Below are positions 48,571 through 57,634 of a stretch of 64,000 nucleotides of DNA, one piece after another. The notes beneath the pieces are model-generated. The model was not told the origin of the DNA and did no database searches. It was given only the letters and a program-made list of their open reading frames with translations. The DNA is from G025836975 sp048751585. Its GTDB lineage: Bacteria; Pseudomonadota; Gammaproteobacteria; Burkholderiales; Burkholderiaceae_B. Positions within the stretch are counted from its first letter, which is position 1; every line of letters starts with the position of its first letter. Location of the stretch: NCBI RefSeq assembly GCF_048751585.1, contig NZ_JAZHOB010000007.1, positions 186,001-250,000 on the forward strand. The letters are read 5' to 3'. The translations under genes were made by a program, and so were the position numbers.

Positions 48571-49410
48571 CTATTTACCGCCAGCCTGTTGGTACAGAGG
48601 CATGACCTTGTTTGCCGCCTCGGTCAGGTCGGCCGAGCGGCTGGATGCCGATGGGTGGGTGGACAGGAACTCGGGCGGCGCGCTGCTCTGGCTGAGCGCA
48701 CCCATCTTCTGCCACAGCGTGACCGCGGCGCGCGGATCGTAGCCCGCTCTTGCGGCAAGCTCCACGCCGATACGGTCGGCTTCGGCCTCGTGCGTGCGAC
48801 TGTTCGGCAGGGTGAACATGACTTCGCTCAGCGCGCTGCCCAGGTCGGCCGTGGCGCCCGCGCCAGTCACCGCCGACAACACCGACAGACCCATATTCGT
48901 GACCATCTTCTGGGACACCTGTTCGCGCGCATGCTCGCGCAGGGCATGCGCCATCTCGTGGCCGATGACCGCCGCCAGCTCGGCGTCGGTCGGCTTGATC
49001 TGGTTGATCAGGCCGGTATAGACGGCGATTTTCCCGCCGGGCATGCACCAGGCGTTGACGTCGTCGGAGTTGAGCACATGAACTTCCCAGTTCCATTTGG
49101 CCGCATCCGGACGGAACACGCCGACCTGCTTGATCAGTTTTTGGGATATGGCTTTCACACGCGCGGTTTGCGCGGCGTTGGCGTCCAGCGCGCCCTGGGC
49201 CTTGGCCTGGGAAATCAGGCTGCTGTACTGTTGGGCGGCTTCCTGCTGCAATGCGGCTTCGGAGACCATGCTGGACATATACTGCTTGCGCTCGACGCCC
49301 ACCGTACCCGAGTCGGTGGTCTGGACAGCGGCGCAGGCGGCCAGCAGAGTCAAGGCCGACACCGCTCCGGCGGCGGCCATGCCGCGCATCGTTGAGATTC
49401 TTTTCTTCAT
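48571..49410 (-). CDS. M48 family metallopeptidase lipoprotein
   Basis: 279 aa from ATG 49410; AAGGAG lies 13 bases upstream, a slightly long gap. Lipobox LTLLAAC near residue 26, so the mature protein is membrane-anchored in the periplasm. The zinc site is HEMAHALREH near 145 (HExxH), and the third ligand Glu is in SRTHEAEADRIGVELAARAGYDP near 195. It resembles the LoiP/YcaL group that degrades misassembled outer-membrane proteins. It is divergent from no gene; aroC lies upstream in the same direction, 30 bases away. Confidence 0.9.
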   Translation of the reverse strand: MKKRISTMRGMAAAGAVSALTLLAACAAVQTTDSGTVGVERKQYMSSMVSEAALQQEAAQQYSSLISQAKAQGALDANAAQTARVKAISQKLIKQVGVFRPDAAKWNWEVHVLNSDDVNAWCMPGGKIAVYTGLINQIKPTDAELAAVIGHEMAHALREHAREQVSQKMVTNMGLSVLSAVTGAGATADLGSALSEVMFTLPNSRTHEAEADRIGVELAARAGYDPRAAVTLWQKMGALSQSSAPPEFLSTHPSASSRSADLTEAANKVMPLYQQAGGK

Positions 49411-49440
49411 GGCAGTAAAGCTCCTTTCAGGCAACAAGGT

Positions 49441-50502
49441 TCATTTCCCGCACTGTGCGCGATGGCGCAAAGCGTGATCCATCAGCACGATGGCCAGCAA
49501 GGCCTCCGCAATGGGTGTCGCGCGTATGCCTACGCAAGGGTCGTGCCGTCCCAAAGTCTGCACCGAAACCGGCTCGCCGGCGCGGTTGACGGACCGGCGT
49601 TCGACCCGGATGCTGGATGTGGGCTTGATGGCGATGGACACGGTAATGGCCTGGCCGGACGAAATGCCGCCCAGCACGCCGCCGGCATTATTCGACAGGA
49701 AGCCTTCGGGCGTGATTTCGTCGCCATGCTCGGACCCGCGCTGGGCGATACAGTCGAAGCCGGCGCCTATCGACACGCCTTTTACCGCGTTAAGGCCCAT
49801 CATGACGTGCGCTATGTCGGCATCCAGGCGGTCGTACAGGGGCTCGCCCCAGCCCGCCGGAGGATTCTCGGCAACGACTTCGATGCGCGCGCCGATGGAA
49901 TCGCCGTCGCGCCGCAACTGATCCATATAGTCTTCAAGCTGAGGCACGATAGCCGCGTTGGGTGCGTAGAAGGGATTATTCGGGACATCGTCCCAGGACT
50001 GGAAAGGAATAGGTATCGGTCCCAACTGGCTCATGTAGCCGCGTACCTTGATGCCATGGTTCTGCTCCAGCCATTTCCTGGCGATCGCCCCGGCTGCCAC
50101 GCTGGGCGCGGTCAGGCGGGCCGAGGAGCGTCCGCCCCCGCGCGGATCGCGCTCGCCGAACTTGCTCCAATAGGTAAAGTCGGCGTGGCCGGGACGGAAG
50201 GTATCGGCGATATTGCTGTAGTCCTTGCTGCGCGCGTCGGTATTGCGGATAAGCAGCGCAATGGGCGTGCCCGTAGTCACGCCCTGGTATACGCCCGACA
50301 GGATTTCGACCTGGTCCGGTTCCTGGCGCTGGGTTACGTGGCGCGACGTGCCGGGCCGGCGCCGATCCAGATCGAACTGGATATCCGCTTCGGACAACGC
50401 CAGCCCCGGCGGGCAGCCGTCCACCACGGCGCCTATGGCCGGGCCATGCGATTCGCCGAAGTTGGTGACGCAGAATAATTTGCCTAGAGTGTTGCCGGAC
50501 AT
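49441..50502 (-). CDS. aroC: Chorismate synthase
   Basis: 353 aa. FGESHGPAIGAVVDGCPPGLAL near 14, RRRPGTSRHVTQRQEPDQVEILSGV near 46 (FMN and EPSP binding), RPGHADFTYWSKFGERDPRGGGRSSAR near 103 and the C-terminal GRHDPCVGIRATPIAEALLAIVL. It makes chorismate from EPSP using reduced FMN. The gene starts cleanly at 50502 with weak upstream purines. The M48 lipoprotein gene follows. Confidence 0.97.
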   Translation of the reverse strand: MSGNTLGKLFCVTNFGESHGPAIGAVVDGCPPGLALSEADIQFDLDRRRPGTSRHVTQRQEPDQVEILSGVYQGVTTGTPIALLIRNTDARSKDYSNIADTFRPGHADFTYWSKFGERDPRGGGRSSARLTAPSVAAGAIARKWLEQNHGIKVRGYMSQLGPIPIPFQSWDDVPNNPFYAPNAAIVPQLEDYMDQLRRDGDSIGARIEVVAENPPAGWGEPLYDRLDADIAHVMMGLNAVKGVSIGAGFDCIAQRGSEHGDEITPEGFLSNNAGGVLGGISSGQAITVSIAIKPTSSIRVERRSVNRAGEPVSVQTLGRHDPCVGIRATPIAEALLAIVLMDHALRHRAQCGK

Positions 50503-50640
50503 AGTTTTTATCTAAGGTTGAATTGAAAGAATACGCGATAAACCGGATGGCGGCATTCCCGCTCGCCGCATCCCAGCCATGATTCTATTAAACATTGTGA
50601 ACAGATGAATCGGCCCGCCTTCGCCGGGGCTGCGCCGAGC

Positions 50641-52116
50641 TCATGACGAACAACTGACTTCCAGCCGCCCGGCCCACTCCGGCGGAACGGCGGCATAGGA
50701 CTCGTAGCCGGCCTGTTCGGTATAGGGGTCGCGCAGCAGTTTAAGCAAGATATCGATCTGGCTGGTATCGCCTTGCGCGGCGGCCCGTATCGCGCCTTCC
50801 GCCAGATGGTTGCGCAACACATACAGGGGATTGCTGCGATTCATGTGCTCGATGCGTTCCGGGTCCGGCCGTTTGTCTTGCGCCAGGCGTTGCAGGTAGC
50901 GATCCAGCCATGCGCTCGCTTGATCCCGGTCGTGGAAGCGCTGGAAAAATGCCGTGCTGTCCAGGGGCGCCTGGGCCAGGGAGCGGAAGCTGAGCGTGAA
51001 GTCGGCCTTCTGCGTATGCAGCAAGCGCCACCAGTCGTCCAGCAGATCGTCGTCGCCATCCGTCCAGTTCAGCAAGCCCAGCTTTCCGCACAGGTTGGCG
51101 CGATACGCCTGTAAAAAGGCCGGCTCGAATTCCCGCAGCTGCTCTTTCAGCGCTTCGGCTTCCACACCCAGACCCAGCAAAGCGCTGGCCAGGCGGTAGA
51201 GATTCCAGTTGGCCACCGACGGCTGCGCATTCCAGGCATAACGCCCCTGGCTGTCGCTGTGGTTGCACACATGATCGACCTGAAAAGCATCCATGAAGCC
51301 GTAGGGACCGTAATCCAGGGTCAGCCCAAGTATGGACATATTGTCGGTATTCATGACGCCATGGCAAAAGCCGGCGGTCTGCCAATCAGCCAGCAAGCGG
51401 GCCGTGCGAATGGTGACTGCACGCACAAAGCGCAGGACCACCTGCTCCTGTGTGGCCGGCGCACCGTCCACGGCGTCGCGGCACTCCGGATAGTGGCGGT
51501 CAACCACATAGTTCAGCAAGGCGCCCAGGTTCTCGGGGGACGAGGACCAATGTTCAAACGAACCGAAACGCACGAAACTGGGTGAAACGCGCGTGACGAT
51601 GGCGGCGGTTTCCACGGTTTCCCGATAGACCGGATCGTTCGACACGACCAGCGCCAGGGCTCGGGTCGTGGGTATGCCCAGGCCGGCCATGGCCTCGCTG
51701 GCCAGGTATTCGCGGACCGAGGAGCGCAGCACCGCGCGCCCGTCGCCCATGCGCGAATAAGGAGTCCGCCCAGAACCCTTCAATTGCAATTCCCAGTGCC
51801 CCGAGGGGCTGACGACTTCGCCCAGCAAATGCGCCCGGCCGTCTCCCAACTGGCCCGCCCACACGCCGAACTGATGGCCGCTGTACACGGCTGCCAGCGT
51901 CTTGCCGCCGGGCAGCGGCTGATTGCCGGCCACCACATCGAGAAATTCGGGCTGGGTCAACGCCGCGGGCGACAAGTCCAGCAGCCGCGCCACATCGGCG
52001 TTGGCGTGCAGCAAGCGAGGTTCAGTCAGCGGCTGCGGCGACAGGCGCGTATAGAAGGCGGCGGGAAGATCGGCAAACGAGTTCTCGACCCGGATGTCCT
52101 GGATGGAGTCCTTCAT
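50641..52116 (-). CDS. selO: SelO/YdiU-family protein adenylyltransferase (pseudokinase)
   Basis: 491 aa from ATG 52116; the open frame upstream covers the neighbouring membrane gene. The family blocks VYSGHQFGVWAGQLGDGRAHLLGE near 88, LQLKGSGRTPYSRMGDGRAVLRSSVREYL near 122, GIPTTRALALV near 160 and FCHGVMNTDNMSILGLTLDYGPYGFMD near 255 are strongly conserved. SelO transfers AMP to Ser, Thr or Tyr of proteins in redox stress. Most bacterial forms lack selenocysteine, and no UGA context is needed here because the frame is open. It overlaps the DUF2069 gene by four bases (ATGA). Confidence 0.93.
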   Translation of the reverse strand: MKDSIQDIRVENSFADLPAAFYTRLSPQPLTEPRLLHANADVARLLDLSPAALTQPEFLDVVAGNQPLPGGKTLAAVYSGHQFGVWAGQLGDGRAHLLGEVVSPSGHWELQLKGSGRTPYSRMGDGRAVLRSSVREYLASEAMAGLGIPTTRALALVVSNDPVYRETVETAAIVTRVSPSFVRFGSFEHWSSSPENLGALLNYVVDRHYPECRDAVDGAPATQEQVVLRFVRAVTIRTARLLADWQTAGFCHGVMNTDNMSILGLTLDYGPYGFMDAFQVDHVCNHSDSQGRYAWNAQPSVANWNLYRLASALLGLGVEAEALKEQLREFEPAFLQAYRANLCGKLGLLNWTDGDDDLLDDWWRLLHTQKADFTLSFRSLAQAPLDSTAFFQRFHDRDQASAWLDRYLQRLAQDKRPDPERIEHMNRSNPLYVLRNHLAEGAIRAAAQGDTSQIDILLKLLRDPYTEQAGYESYAAVPPEWAGRLEVSCSS

Positions 52117-52508
52117 GAAATCACCCCTGCCTTGTCCCGAGCCGCATTCTGCTTGGCGGCCCGCTTGGCCGGCCGCAGATAGCAAACGGCGCATAGGTAG
52201 AATATCAGCGAAAAAAGGATTTCCAGTCCGCCCATCCAGGCCGACATGGGCGAGGGGTCGGACCAGGCGCGCACGACGCCTTCCATGAAATAAAGCAGGA
52301 TAAGCATGGCCGCCCATTGCAGGGTATACAGCTGTCCTTTCAGTACGCCGCGCAAGGGCAGCAGCAAGGGCAAGGCTTTCAGCGCCAAGAGAGAGCCGCC
52401 GGGGCGCAGAGGGGCTATTTTCAGCTCCCAAAGCAGGCACAGGGCAATAAGCGCCACCAGCGATACGGATGCACCATGGCGCAATACGGGATTAAGTTGC
52501 GTAGTCAT
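52113..52508 (-). CDS. DUF2069 small integral membrane protein
   Basis: 131 aa from ATG 52508 with about four hydrophobic spans (near 13-30, 41-52, 60-78, 92-110). The run LPLLLPLRGVLKGQLYTLQW then YFMEGVVRAWSD is the DUF2069 signature. A frame open to 52931 is antisense to the next gene and not coding. Function is unknown. Translational coupling to selO suggests a linked role in the envelope or redox response. Confidence 0.85.
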   Translation of the reverse strand: MTTQLNPVLRHGASVSLVALIALCLLWELKIAPLRPGGSLLALKALPLLLPLRGVLKGQLYTLQWAAMLILLYFMEGVVRAWSDPSPMSAWMGGLEILFSLIFYLCAVCYLRPAKRAAKQNAARDKAGVIS

Positions 52509-52581
52509 GCTGGTATTATGACCCGAAAGAGGCGCGCGCCGCCTGAACGGCGCCCCTGAAATGTAAAGGTTCATCGTCATC

Positions 52582-53988
52582 ATGCCCACGAAAAACGATA
52601 GCCCCGACACGGCAAACTCCTTTTCGGACGCGCCGGTCGCCTCATCCCCGGCGCCGGTCGAGGAGCCCAGGCTGGAAGCGGGCGAAACCCCGCAAACCGG
52701 TTTGTCGAACGCCGGCAAGATAGCCCGCTTTGCCCTGCAGCGCGCCGGCGAAAAGAAACTGACCCAGGTGGCCTCCAGCCTGACCTTCACGACGGTACTG
52801 GCCATCGTACCGCTGCTCGCCGTGGTGCTGTCCCTGTTCACCGCCTTTCCGCTGTTTGCCGAATTCCGGGTCGCCCTGGAGAACTTCCTGACCAGCAGCC
52901 TCATGCCGCCGGCGGTATCCGATAACGTCATGCTGTATTTGAATCAGTTCGCGGCCAAGGCGTCGGGACTAACGGCCGTGGGCAGCCTGTTTCTGATCGT
53001 CACTTCGGTCATGCTGATCATGACCATCGACGAAGCCTTCAACGACATCTGGCAGGTCGAACGGCAACGGCCATTCAGGCAGCGCATTCTGGTGTATTGG
53101 GCGATCATATCCCTGGGTCCCGTCCTGACGGGCGCCAGCCTGTGGGCCACCTCCATCCTGGCGCGCGAATCCATAGGCAATATCGGCGAACTGCCCGCCG
53201 TGGTCGGATTCGCGCTGTCCTTCGTGCCGCTGATCGCCACCGGGCTGGGCTTCACCGCGCTGTTCGTGGGCGTTCCGAACCGGCGGGTTCTCTGGAAGGA
53301 CGCCGTGATAGGCGGCTTGGGCACGGCCATCGTCCTGGAAATAATGCGCGTGGGCTTCGCCTACTACCTGACGCGCTTCCCCTCCTACACCGTCATCTAC
53401 GGCGCCTTCGCCACCCTGCCCATTTTCCTGCTGTGGATCTACCTGTCGTGGCTGGCCATCTTGCTGGGCGCCACCGTGGCGGCGACGCTCCCGGCCCTGC
53501 GCCAGCGGCGCTGGGCCCTGCAGCATTACCGGGGAGCCATGTTCGTGGACGCCGTGCGCGTGCTGCGCGTTTTGTGGGATGCCCAAAGCGCGCTTCCGGC
53601 GGGCCGCAGCATGCGGTTCCTATGCGCGCACCTGCAACTGCACCAGGATGAGCTTTCCAGCGTGATGAAGGCGCTTAAGCGACTGGGCTATGCGGTCAAC
53701 ACCGAAAACGGCGATGCCGACCAATGGGTGCTGGCCTGCGATCAACGCGAAGCCACTCTAGGCCCGCTTATCGATGAACTGCTGCTGGACCGCGATCAGC
53801 CCGGACTGGCCTTGGAACCTTTACTTCTTGAAGCGATTTCGGTTTCTTTGACACAAACCCCGCAACGGCTGGCCGCCCTGTTCGACGGGCCAGGCGAAAC
53901 ACTACCGGAAAGCCCGCATATGGTGCAAAATACCCTTACCGCGGAGCATAGAAACACCCAGGAGAAGAAACATGCTGAAAGTCAGTGA
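52582..53988 (+). CDS. YihY-family (UPF0761) inner membrane protein
   Basis: 468 aa. A proline-rich soluble head (1-45), then the YihY core with about six spans: LTQVASSLTFTTVLAIVPLLAVVLSLFTAFP near 65, LMIMTIDEAFNDIWQVERQRPFRQRILVYW near 145, and LPIFLLWIYLSWLAILLGATVAATLP near 270. The C-terminal 150 residues form a winged-helix-like cytoplasmic domain. Once annotated as RNase BN by mistake. Function is unclear. The ribosome site is weak. The CBS protein gene overlaps its end by 17 bases. Confidence 0.88.
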   Translation: MPTKNDSPDTANSFSDAPVASSPAPVEEPRLEAGETPQTGLSNAGKIARFALQRAGEKKLTQVASSLTFTTVLAIVPLLAVVLSLFTAFPLFAEFRVALENFLTSSLMPPAVSDNVMLYLNQFAAKASGLTAVGSLFLIVTSVMLIMTIDEAFNDIWQVERQRPFRQRILVYWAIISLGPVLTGASLWATSILARESIGNIGELPAVVGFALSFVPLIATGLGFTALFVGVPNRRVLWKDAVIGGLGTAIVLEIMRVGFAYYLTRFPSYTVIYGAFATLPIFLLWIYLSWLAILLGATVAATLPALRQRRWALQHYRGAMFVDAVRVLRVLWDAQSALPAGRSMRFLCAHLQLHQDELSSVMKALKRLGYAVNTENGDADQWVLACDQREATLGPLIDELLLDRDQPGLALEPLLLEAISVSLTQTPQRLAALFDGPGETLPESPHMVQNTLTAEHRNTQEKKHAESQ

Positions 53989-54433
53989 AATCCTACGCGT
54001 GAAGGGGCACACGCTATACACTGCCACGCCCGACATGCCTATTTTGCAAGCGCTTCAAACCATGAGCGAGCAAGACATCGGCTCGCTGGTCATCATGGAC
54101 CACGGCGAACTTGCCGGCATGCTGACCTTCCGGGAAATCATCCGCCACCTGCACGACAACCAGGGCATGACCGGTTCGAACACCGTGCGCAGCATCATGG
54201 ACGATGCGCCGGTCAGCGTATCGCCCAATACCGGCTTCGAAGAAGTGCAGCGGCTGATGCTGGAAAAGCATGCGCGCTACATGCCGGTCATGGACGGCCC
54301 CACGCTCATGGGCGTCATTTCCTTCTATGACATGGCGCAAGCCATCGTGGCCGCGCAGCAGTTCGAGAACAACATGCTCAAGGCCTACATACGCGACTGG
54401 CCCACCGATTCCGAAGAAGCGGCCCGTTCTTAG
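53972..54433 (+). CDS. Two-CBS-domain protein
   Basis: 153 aa made of a CBS pair: TPDMPILQALQTMSEQDIGSLVIMDHGELAGMLTFRE (15-52) and the second repeat from VRSIMDDAPVSVSPNTGFEEVQRLM to MGVISFYDMAQAIV (70-125). Such pairs bind adenosine nucleotides. It has GGAGAAG upstream of its ATG inside the end of the YihY-type gene, so the two are translated together. Its 3' end overlaps the dusA stop by four bases in convergent orientation. Confidence 0.92.
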   Translation: MLKVSEILRVKGHTLYTATPDMPILQALQTMSEQDIGSLVIMDHGELAGMLTFREIIRHLHDNQGMTGSNTVRSIMDDAPVSVSPNTGFEEVQRLMLEKHARYMPVMDGPTLMGVISFYDMAQAIVAAQQFENNMLKAYIRDWPTDSEEAARS

Positions 54434-55440
54434 CAGCCTGTGTCGCCGGTTCGCAACATCAAATCCGACCATGCCCGCTCGATAAGTCCCGCGTCGTTCT
54501 GATTAAGCAAGGCGGGGTCCGACAAGCTGCGGCGCCAATGGCGGGCGCCTGCTCGGCCGCTCATCCAGCCCAGCATCGAGCGCGCGATCATGCGCAGCGG
54601 CACGCCCTTTTCGATCTCGCTCCCCGCATAGCGGGCCATGGCATGAACCACCTGCGCGGGCTCGGGCAAGACCAGATCCGGATGCAGCTTGCGGCTGATA
54701 TCGGCCAGCACGCCGGGGTTGTGCCAGGCGGCCCTGCCCAGCATGACTCCATCGAACTCCCGCATCAGTTGCAAGGCCTGGTCCGTTTCGGTAATGCCGC
54801 CATTAAGCACGAATACGCAGTCGGGAAAATCGGCCTTCAGCCGAGCGGCGGCGTCGTAGCGCAATGGCGGCTTCTCGCGATTGTCCTTGGGCGACAGGCC
54901 CTTTAGCACCGCGTTGCGGGCATGCACGATAAACACCCGGCAGCCGGTGTCGCGGATTTTGCCGACGAAGTCGCGTACGAAATCGTAGGACTCGTTATAG
55001 TCCAGGCCCAGCCTGTGCTTGACGGTTACGGGAATGTCCACGGCGTCCTGCATGGCTTTGATGCAATCGGCCACCAGATCGGGTTCGGCCATCAGGCAGG
55101 CGCCGAAGGCTCCGCGCTGGACGCGCTCCGACGGGCAGCCGCAATTCAGATTGATTTCGTTGTAGCCCCATTGCCGGCCCAGGCGTGCCGAGTCGGCCAG
55201 CGCCTGGGGCTCGCTGCCGCCCAATTGCAGGGCCACCGGCTCCTCGGCCGGATCGAAGTCCAGGTGGCGCGCCACGTTTCCATGCATCAGCGCGCCCGTG
55301 GTGATTATTTCGGTATACAGCCGGGCGCGCGGCGCCAGCAGGCGATGGAAATAGCGGCAATGCCGATCGGTAACGTCTATCATCGGCGCCACGCAAAGGC
55401 GCCAATCATCGACGGGCGTATTGTCTTGATTCAGGATCAC
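54430..55440 (-). CDS. dusA: tRNA-dihydrouridine(20/20a) synthase DusA
   Basis: 336 aa from GTG 55440; no better start lies before the conserved LCVAPMIDVTDRHCRYFHRL, so a non-AUG start without a good ribosome site is likely. FMN barrel, with catalytic Cys in NEINLNCGCPSERVQRGAFGACL near 98, VTVKHRLGLD near 140, VFIVHARNAVLKGLSPKDNRE near 168 and VLNGGITETDQAL near 215. The ARNA-LKGLSPK block is DusA-specific. It reduces U20/U20a in tRNA. Confidence 0.94.
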   Translation of the reverse strand: MILNQDNTPVDDWRLCVAPMIDVTDRHCRYFHRLLAPRARLYTEIITTGALMHGNVARHLDFDPAEEPVALQLGGSEPQALADSARLGRQWGYNEINLNCGCPSERVQRGAFGACLMAEPDLVADCIKAMQDAVDIPVTVKHRLGLDYNESYDFVRDFVGKIRDTGCRVFIVHARNAVLKGLSPKDNREKPPLRYDAAARLKADFPDCVFVLNGGITETDQALQLMREFDGVMLGRAAWHNPGVLADISRKLHPDLVLPEPAQVVHAMARYAGSEIEKGVPLRMIARSMLGWMSGRAGARHWRRSLSDPALLNQNDAGLIERAWSDLMLRTGDTGC

Positions 55441-55485
55441 GTTAAGCAGGTTCTATAGGTAAAACAGCGCGTATTGTCGACCATT

Positions 55486-57489
55486 TTAAGCGCCGGCGGA
55501 AAAAGCCTTGTGATCGCGCAAGCTCCATAAACGCAGGCCCATGTGGATCTCCAGCATCTTTCCGGGTTCGCGCCACGCGCCCAGCAGCGCATCGATCGCT
55601 TCCAGCCGCTGGCGGAACGTGTTGATATGCAAATCCAGCTTTCCCGCGGCCGCCCGCGCATTATGGCCATGATCGAGATAAGCCAGCAGTGTTTTCGCGA
55701 GCTCGATCTTTCGAGGTTCGCCATGCCGATAAAGCCCGCCAAGGCTCGAACACAGGAAAGCATCGATATTCTGCGTGGTCGATGTGTCGAACAAGGAAGC
55801 GTAAAGCACCAGCTCGCGTTCTTGAAAAATGGCGTTTTTTCGTCCCAGCGCATTCAAGAACCGCAGGCATCGGCCCGCCGTCTCAAACGCCCGCACGAAT
55901 TCGGAAGGCATGGCGACAAGTTCCGAGACGACACCGGTGAATTCGCCCCGGTGGCCGCTAAAGCACTGCGTGACCGCCCCCAGCAAACCGTTCAGGGAAT
56001 GGTCGTTGACCAGGACGACCAGGGACTCGCCCACCTCGCCGAACAAGGCACCGGTCGCTTTCAGCCGCGCCCGCAATTGCTTGACCATATAGGCGCCGCG
56101 GTCGGGCCGGGTCTGGATCAGCATCAGGCGCATGGCTTGCGACAGGTCCAGTCCATGGGCGGCCGCCTGCTGCGCCAGCTTTTCCAGATTTCCTTGGGGA
56201 TGATGCACCAGGCCATGCAGCACAACGGGCACGTCGGAAAGAATGGAGAAATCCCGCTGTTCCTTGAGCAGCAGCACGACACCGGTCACCATGGCGCTGC
56301 GCTCGAAAACACGAACGGCCACATCGTTCAGCGCCGATTCCGTATGAATGACCAGGCCGCCCAGCAAGCCCTTGCCGCCCACCACCGCGCAAACCCGGCA
56401 TACATGCGATGGCAGCGAAAATGCCGTTACCGACCGTCCCAACCTGCGGCTTTCATCGAGCGCGGCATGGATCTTGTCGTCGAACCAATATTCGCCATCC
56501 AGGTGGGCGGGGGCCGATGCAAGAAAGCCCGGCGGATCGCCCGCCGATGCGCAGATCTTGCCCCCGACCTCGTCGCGCACGATTACGTGGCCCCCCAGGC
56601 GATGGCCCACCATAAGGCATATATCGGACAAGTCTCCGCCGCGCGCGACCAGCGAGGTCAATTGCTCGTGCGCCTCGGCCGCGGCGCGGGTATCGGCGGT
56701 CTGGCGGGTCAGCAAGGCGTTCGTCGTACTGGCCTGCCGCAACGCCTTTTGCGCTTGCTCGAACAAGCGCGCATTGCCGATGGCCACGGATGCATGCGCC
56801 GCGAGCGTCGACAGGATGGACATTTCCCAGGCCACGTAAGAACGCACGTAGCGGTCGCCCACGAACAATACGCCCACCACTTTGTCGCCTTCCAGCAAAG
56901 GCACGCCCAGGATGGACTTGATGTTTTCATCGACCATGGCGGAATCAATGAAGCCGGTATGGATGAACCGTTCGTCCGCGCCGTAGTTGGACGACGAGTA
57001 AGGCGTGCGGTTGCGGGCCACGAAACCGCAAACGCCCACCTCCAGCCCTATCCTGATCTGCCTGAACCGTTCGGAAAAAGCCCCGTCCGTCGCCCGCACA
57101 TAGAAGTCGCTGTTCTCGTCATCGTAAATCGATAGATAGCCCACATCGCAGCCCACCAGCTTGCGGGCGCGCTGCACGATGGCCTGCAACACTCTGTCCA
57201 GGTCCGTGATGGCGGTAAGGTCCTGCGCCGTTTCGATCACGGCCAGCAAACCGCGCTCTCGCAACTGATGCTGATCGAGGCGCTCTTTGATGGTGACGCC
57301 CATTTCAACGCTTTGGATCAAGCGGGTTTTCTCGGGGCCGTCCGGCAGAAGCCGGACCTGGTCCAGCAAGCCGGCCAGCTCCTGGCGGCGGGCATCCTGA
57401 TGCAGCAAGCGGACGATTTCAGCCTCTATGGAAGGGGCGGACCCGGCTGTCTGCGCCACACCGCCGCGTTCAACGCTGGAATAAGCCAT
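55486..57489 (-). CDS. GAF-domain PucR-type transcriptional regulator
   Basis: 667 aa from ATG 57489 (AAGG upstream); the frame opens 42 bases earlier. A coiled N-terminal segment precedes a GAF domain (about 90-250: DLDRVLQAIVQRARKLVGCDVGYL and GVPLLEGDKVVGVLFVGDRYVR). A central sensor-like region follows, and a C-terminal PucR helix-turn-helix (LLAYLDHGHNARAAAGKLDLHINTFRQRLEAIDALLG) near 600-640. It is divergent from the degradative HMG-CoA reductase gene and probably activates it, a role MvaR has in Pseudomonas mevalonii. The GAF region would bind the inducer. Confidence 0.85.
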   Translation of the reverse strand: MAYSSVERGGVAQTAGSAPSIEAEIVRLLHQDARRQELAGLLDQVRLLPDGPEKTRLIQSVEMGVTIKERLDQHQLRERGLLAVIETAQDLTAITDLDRVLQAIVQRARKLVGCDVGYLSIYDDENSDFYVRATDGAFSERFRQIRIGLEVGVCGFVARNRTPYSSSNYGADERFIHTGFIDSAMVDENIKSILGVPLLEGDKVVGVLFVGDRYVRSYVAWEMSILSTLAAHASVAIGNARLFEQAQKALRQASTTNALLTRQTADTRAAAEAHEQLTSLVARGGDLSDICLMVGHRLGGHVIVRDEVGGKICASAGDPPGFLASAPAHLDGEYWFDDKIHAALDESRRLGRSVTAFSLPSHVCRVCAVVGGKGLLGGLVIHTESALNDVAVRVFERSAMVTGVVLLLKEQRDFSILSDVPVVLHGLVHHPQGNLEKLAQQAAAHGLDLSQAMRLMLIQTRPDRGAYMVKQLRARLKATGALFGEVGESLVVLVNDHSLNGLLGAVTQCFSGHRGEFTGVVSELVAMPSEFVRAFETAGRCLRFLNALGRKNAIFQERELVLYASLFDTSTTQNIDAFLCSSLGGLYRHGEPRKIELAKTLLAYLDHGHNARAAAGKLDLHINTFRQRLEAIDALLGAWREPGKMLEIHMGLRLWSLRDHKAFSAGA

Positions 57490-57524
57490 CGGCCTTGTCC
57501 TGAAAAGTGCGAAATAAGAACATA

Positions 57525-57549
57525 CACACAAAAATCATATTTTTATGTG
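57525..57549. promoter_or_regulatory. 11-bp near-perfect palindrome in the regulator-mvaA gap
   Basis: CACACAAAAAT (57525-57535) and ATTTTTATGTG (57539-57549) are inverted copies with one mismatch around three bases. A good -10 (TATACT, 57584) facing mvaA has no matching -35, which fits an activator-dependent promoter. Confidence 0.45.
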
Positions 57550-57634
57550 CACTTATAACATGTGAATAGCAGTCCGCCCTACCTATACTGATCCCCATAC
57601 ATCATTATTCGAAACCTACCCGAGACAACGCAAA

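Noticed and set aside
55543..57135. 530-residue plus-strand frame
   Set aside because: Antisense to the GAF/PucR regulator; no ribosome site or family.
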